This document shows positions 60,937 through 64,000 of a stretch of DNA of 64,000 bases, piece by piece. The stretch's first letter is position 1, and the number at the start of each line of letters is the position of its first letter. Under the pieces are notes generated by a model. It did not search any database. It was given only the letters and a program-made list of their open reading frames with translations, and was not told the DNA's origin. The DNA is taken from NCBI RefSeq assembly GCF_000772045.1, contig NZ_CP009754.1:4960001-5024000 (forward strand), read 5' to 3'. The DNA comes from Streptomyces sp. CCM_MD2014. Its GTDB lineage: Bacteria; Actinomycetota; Actinomycetes; Streptomycetales; Streptomycetaceae. The position numbers were made by a program, and so were the translations under genes.

Positions 60937-61476
60937 ATGACGACACGGGGGCGAGCACTCAGGTACACGGCGATCTCGGCACTGGTGGTCCTCAGCCTGA
61001 CCGGCTTCTCGACCGGCCGGCACGGCCACGGAGGCGACGGGGGCGGCGGCTGCAGCAGCTCGAGCCAGGACCACGACAACTCGTCGTCCACGTCGGGCGG
61101 CGGCGACGCCTACAAGGACGACGACGACACCTACGGCAGTGGCGGCAGCGGCTACCACGACTACGACGACGACACCTACGGCGACGGCACGGGCGGCGGC
61201 GGCGACACCCACGCCATGTCCGCCACCCTGGAACTGATCGCATGCGCCACGGAGGCCGAGCCGTACGCCACCGTCGAGGTCACCAACCCGAACGACAGCG
61301 AGTACACGTTCCCCGTCACCGTCCGCTTCATCGACGTGTACGGCACCGAACTCACCGCCGGCCACGAGGAGGCCACCGTCCCCGCGGGGGGCGTGACCGA
61401 GGTCCGCATCCCCTTCGACGGCTACGAACCGCCGTACGAGTGCCAGCTGGACGAGACGGTGACGTCACCGTCGTGA
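60937..61476 (+). CDS. Secreted protein with Asp/Gly-rich low-complexity region
   Basis: A 179-residue protein. An N-terminal signal sequence (RGRALRYTAISALVVLSLTG) precedes a Gly/Ser/His stretch, then repeated Asp/Tyr/Gly units (DAYKDDDDTYGSGGSGYHD), which could bind divalent metal. The last 85 residues have a beta-sandwich look (ATVEVTNPNDSEYTFPVTVR) and two cysteines (LIACAT, PYECQLD), probably a disulfide. ATG 60937. It lies between afsK and afsS; no role in that system is established. Confidence 0.82.
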   Translation: MTTRGRALRYTAISALVVLSLTGFSTGRHGHGGDGGGGCSSSSQDHDNSSSTSGGGDAYKDDDDTYGSGGSGYHDYDDDTYGDGTGGGGDTHAMSATLELIACATEAEPYATVEVTNPNDSEYTFPVTVRFIDVYGTELTAGHEEATVPAGGVTEVRIPFDGYEPPYECQLDETVTSPS

Positions 61477-61514
61477 CCCCGCGACGCGGGGGCGCGGCTG
61501 AGCCCGGACACACG

Positions 61515-61553
61515 TCGGCCGCGGCGGCGTCCCCTCCGCGCCGCCGCGGCCGA
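61515..61553. terminator. Strong bidirectional terminator between the secreted protein gene and afsS
   Basis: TCGGCCGCGGCGGCG (61515-61529) and CGCCGCCGCGGCCGA (61539-61553) are perfect 15-bp arms with a 9-base loop. It serves both converging genes. Confidence 0.85.
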
Positions 61554-61583
61554 TCCCCGTGCGGGAAAAAGGTCGAGAAGGGC

Positions 61584-61793
61584 CTACTTGCCGTCGCCGT
61601 CCAGGTCCAGGGCGGGCGGAGCCGGCATGTGGCTGTCGAGCGTGGTGATGCCGTCCTTCGGCGGAGCCGGCATGTGGCTGTCCTGGGTGGTGGCGGTGCC
61701 GTCCTTCGGCGGGGCCGGCATGTGGCTGTCGAGCGTGGTGATGGCGTCGGTGTTGTTCACCGCGTCCTCGTTGCCGTTCGTGGTGTTGCTCAT
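61584..61793 (-). CDS. afsS: AfsS (AfsR2), small activator of secondary metabolism
   Basis: A 69-residue protein with three tandem repeats of T-T-L/Q-DSHMPAPP (starting near residues 19, 33 and 48), the hallmark of AfsS. In S. coelicolor and S. lividans it is induced by AfsR and raises actinorhodin and undecylprodigiosin synthesis; how is not known. The C-terminus is acidic (LDLDGDGK). The 3' end faces a strong terminator. ATG at 61791-61793. Confidence 0.96.
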   Translation of the reverse strand: MSNTTNGNEDAVNNTDAITTLDSHMPAPPKDGTATTQDSHMPAPPKDGITTLDSHMPAPPALDLDGDGK

Positions 61794-61838
61794 CGTGTGC
61801 GAACCCCCATGCAGTGGATCGGACGTTGGTCTGGGGTT

Positions 61839-61876
61839 GCCCGTTCGGCGACTCCCCCGAGGATCGCCGAACGGGC
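61839..61876 (-). terminator. 13-bp hairpin in the afsR-afsS interval (leader attenuator or terminator)
   Basis: GCCCGTTCGGCGA (61839-61851) and TCGCCGAACGGGC (61864-61876) are perfect 13-bp arms with a 12-base loop, about 45 bp before the afsS ATG. If afsS is transcribed from the AfsR-type repeats upstream, this hairpin is in its leader; it would also stop readthrough from afsR. Confidence 0.65.
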
Positions 61877-61961
61877 GTTCCAGGGCCGTTCACCCTACAG
61901 ATGAGGCCCCTGCGACCCGCCTGCCCCCCGACGCGACGGATCGTGTCCTGATCGTGGCACC

Positions 61962-61983
61962 GACCCATAAACGTCCGATGAAC
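61962..61983 (-). promoter_or_regulatory. AfsR/PhoP-type 11-bp direct repeat of the afsS promoter
   Basis: On the minus strand, GTTCATCGGAC (61983-61973) is followed directly by GTTTATGGGTC (61972-61962). This fits both 11-bp spaced SARP sites and PHO boxes, and the afsS promoter of S. coelicolor is known to be bound by AfsR and PhoP. It starts 12 bp after the afsR stop codon and 168 bp before the afsS ATG. Confidence 0.7.
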
Positions 61984-61994
61984 GGCCCGCCCGC

Positions 61995-64000
61995 TCAGGC
62001 CGCCTCGATGGGATCCAGCAGCGCCCGCAGCTCCGCCGACTCCGGTGCTCCCGAGGCCTCGTAGATGGACAGGGCGTCACGCCAGCAGGCACGCGCGCGA
62101 TCCGTCTGCCCGAGGTCCCCCAGCGAGCGTCCCAGGAGCGTGAGGATGTTGGCGCGCATCCAGTCACCGCCGATGCTCCCGGTCGTCAACGCCTGCTCCG
62201 CGTGCTGGGCGGCCTGGGCCGGCCGCCGCGCCGCGAGGTGGACCTGGGCGATACGGAAGTGGGTGGCGCCCTCCCACAGACGCTGCCGGTTCTCCACGAA
62301 GGTCTGCAACGCCGTGGACAGTTCACTGAGCGCCTCGGTGTGGCGTGCGGCGTGACTGAGCGCGATGCCCAACGCGTACCGGGCGTTGGCCAGCCGGAAG
62401 GTCAGGCCCAGATCGTCGTAGAGGGCGATCCCCTGGCGCACCAGGTCGATCGCCGAGGTGGTGCGTCCCACGGACACGAGGACGCGCGACAGGTTGCACA
62501 GGGCGCTGGCCTCACCGGCCCGGTTGCCGTCCGCACGGAACGCCCTGACGGCCTCGCGCAGATGGGTTTCGCTCACCTCGTGCTGGTTCTTGCAGTTGGC
62601 GATGATGCCCTGCTCGTTGTGGGCGTTGCTCCGGGTCCAGGAGTCTCCGGTCCGGTTTCCCAGTGCTATGGCACGCTCGGCCTCCGTCTGCGCCTCGTCG
62701 AAGCGACCGGCGCGGCTGAGAACCTGGGCCAGCGTTGTGCGCGCCCGTCCCTCCGCCCGGGGGTCGTCCGAGGCGGTCGTGGCGTCGCGCACCGCGAAGG
62801 CGGCCGTTTCGTAGCTGAGGGAGCTCGCTCCCGACTCGGCGAGATCCTTCGACGCCAGCAGGAGGTCCACCGCCCGTCGCAGTGTGCGCGGTCCCAGGGA
62901 CTGCCGGACGCAGGCCAGGATGCACGCGGCCTCCGAATGCAGCCAGTCGAGGGCGGCGGTGTCCCCCCGGAACTCCATGCCCGCGAACTCGGTGCGTGCG
63001 AGGTGATCCACGGTCCGGTCCCCGGGCCGCTCGATCGCGTACACCCCCGCCGCCGTGGACAGGTAGAAGTCCAGCAGCCGCGACAGCGCGGCCGCCCGCT
63101 CGCTCGGCGGCTGCTCGTCCCGTTCCGCGCACGCGCGGGCGTAGAGGCGGACCAGGTCGTGGAAGCGGTAGCGGCCCGGCGCCGCCGATTCGAGCAACGA
63201 CGTGTCCACCAGGGACTCCAGGAGGTCCTCCGTGTCCTCCACCGGCAGGTCCAGGACGGCCGCCGCCGCCGCGAGGGAGATGTCCGGGCCGTCGGCCAGT
63301 CCCAGCAGCCGGAACGCGCGGGCCTGGGCCGGCTCCAGTTGGCCGTAGCCCAGCTCGAAGGTGGCCTCCACCGCCTGGTCGCCCGCCTGCAGTTCGTCCA
63401 GCCGGCGCCGCTCGTCCGCCAGCTTCGCCGCGAGGACCGAGACGGTCCAGGTGCGGCGGGCGGCCAGCCGGGACGCGGCGATGCGGATCGCCAGCGGCAG
63501 GAAACCGCACGCGCCGACCACGTCGAGCGCCGCCTGCCGCTCCGAGGCGACCCGCTCCTCGCCCACGATCTTGGTGAAGAGGGCCAGCGCCTCCTCGGGC
63601 GACATCACGTCCAGGTCGACCAGGTGCGCCCCGGCCAGGTCCACCATCCGCACCCGCGCCGTCACCAGCGCGGCGCAGCCCTCCGTGCCGGGCAGCAGGG
63701 GCCGCACCTGGGCGGCGTCGCGGGCGTTGTCCAGGAGGACGAGGACGCGGCGGCCGTCGAGGACGGAGCGGTAGAGGGCGGCGCGTTCCTCCAGGGAGTC
63801 CGGGATCGCCGAGTCGGCGGTGCCCAGGGCCCGCAGGAAGGAGCCCAGGACCGTCTCCGGCTCCGCGGGCCGTGCGCCGGCGCCCTGGAGGTCGACGTAG
63901 AGCTGGCCGTCCGGGAAGGCGGCCCGCGCCTGGTGGGCGACGTGCACCGCGAGGGTCGTCTTGCCGACGCCGCCGATGCCGGCCAGCGCGGAGACCGCCA
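61995..64000 (-). CDS. afsR: AfsR transcriptional regulator (N-terminal part outside window)
   Basis: AfsR is a large SARP-family activator phosphorylated by AfsK. The visible 668 codons begin in the NB-ARC ATPase domain: the P-loop LAGIGGVGKTTLAVHVAHQA is at the window edge, followed by VLVLLDNARDAAQVRPLLPG (Walker B) and VTARVRMVDLAGAHLVDLD. Further on, GFLPLAIRIAASRL, and RFHDLVRLYARACAERDEQP as the winged-helix (MHD-like) end, follow. The C-terminal 250 residues are TPR-like repeats (ERAIALGNRTGDSWTRSNAH, EGATHFRIAQVHLAARRPAQ). The DNA-binding SARP domain lies beyond the window. Confidence 0.95.
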   Translation of the reverse strand, partial: AVSALAGIGGVGKTTLAVHVAHQARAAFPDGQLYVDLQGAGARPAEPETVLGSFLRALGTADSAIPDSLEERAALYRSVLDGRRVLVLLDNARDAAQVRPLLPGTEGCAALVTARVRMVDLAGAHLVDLDVMSPEEALALFTKIVGEERVASERQAALDVVGACGFLPLAIRIAASRLAARRTWTVSVLAAKLADERRRLDELQAGDQAVEATFELGYGQLEPAQARAFRLLGLADGPDISLAAAAAVLDLPVEDTEDLLESLVDTSLLESAAPGRYRFHDLVRLYARACAERDEQPPSERAAALSRLLDFYLSTAAGVYAIERPGDRTVDHLARTEFAGMEFRGDTAALDWLHSEAACILACVRQSLGPRTLRRAVDLLLASKDLAESGASSLSYETAAFAVRDATTASDDPRAEGRARTTLAQVLSRAGRFDEAQTEAERAIALGNRTGDSWTRSNAHNEQGIIANCKNQHEVSETHLREAVRAFRADGNRAGEASALCNLSRVLVSVGRTTSAIDLVRQGIALYDDLGLTFRLANARYALGIALSHAARHTEALSELSTALQTFVENRQRLWEGATHFRIAQVHLAARRPAQAAQHAEQALTTGSIGGDWMRANILTLLGRSLGDLGQTDRARACWRDALSIYEASGAPESAELRALLDPIEAA

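Noticed and set aside
57369..61091. A 1240-codon open frame on the minus strand opposite afsK
   Set aside because: It is antisense to the well-supported afsK and glyoxalase-fold genes. Its product is Arg/Gly/His-rich low complexity with no domain, as expected for shadow frames in high-GC DNA.

Overview
This window is chromosomal DNA from a Streptomyces species. The G+C content is very high, GTG starts are common, genes are closely packed and often joined by 4-base ATGA/GTGA overlaps, and the products are typical of actinobacteria (mycothiol-type DinB proteins, a DmdR1-type DtxR regulator, AfsK/AfsS/AfsR). The end of the window (afsK, a secreted protein, afsS, afsR) matches the antibiotic regulatory locus of Streptomyces coelicolor, and the gene order from serC to afsR looks like that core region. 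I see no prophage, insertion sequence, CRISPR array, tRNA or rRNA gene.

Layout. 1-5.1 kb: serC (its 3' end lies outside the window), a divergent FAD/iron-sulfur oxidoreductase and a Tat-exported lipase-like hydrolase. 5.2-11.6 kb: a short GntR-like fragment, an FG-GAP repeat protein, a divergent HxlR regulator/hydrolase pair with two clear operators, then DinB, RibD-like, NUDIX and EamA exporter genes. 11.7-13.4 kb: a membrane Ser/Thr kinase. 13.5-23.7 kb: one long catabolic operon (DinB-fold protein, AtuA-like protein, acyl-CoA carboxylase beta and alpha subunits, acyl-CoA dehydrogenase, acyl-CoA ligase, enoyl-CoA hydratase, TetR regulator), laid out like the acyclic terpene/branched acyl-CoA (Atu/Liu) pathways. 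23.8-30.0 kb: zinc-ribbon protein, pdxH, citrate synthase 2, a probable small translated ORF, a RidA-GNAT fusion, a PAS-PAS-GAF sensor and a SIS protein.

30.2-45.5 kb: dmdR1 (iron regulator); a pseudo-hydrolase with the only in-frame TTA codon I found; an ABC-2 exporter pair; a prim-pol fragment divergent from an NsdA-like TPR regulator; a large membrane protein; a substrate-binding lipoprotein; purU; and a DUF4097/ABC exporter operon divergent from an unusual HTH_38-MarR-like regulator. 45.5-49.7 kb: a signalling cluster with an anti-sigma factor fused to a DinB-like domain, its ECF sigma factor, a STAS antagonist, a four-EF-hand protein and an RsbW-like ATPase. 50-58.3 kb: GlxA-type regulator/MFS pair, membrane protein, flavin monooxygenase, GNAT, two PNPOx-fold proteins, TetR and a double glyoxalase-fold protein.

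58.4-64 kb: afsK, a secreted Asp/Gly-rich protein, afsS and afsR (N-terminal part outside the window). Known biology: AfsK phosphorylates AfsR, which activates afsS, raising secondary metabolism. An 11-bp tandem repeat suited to AfsR/PhoP binding lies just after the afsR stop, upstream of afsS, and a 13-bp hairpin lies in the afsS leader.

The most interesting points are the regulatory DNA and unusual domain fusions: phased repeat arrays in several divergent promoter regions, a 12-codon ORF with its own promoter and strong ribosome binding site, short tandem duplications at gene junctions, and a dispersed element whose end supplies gene stop codons.
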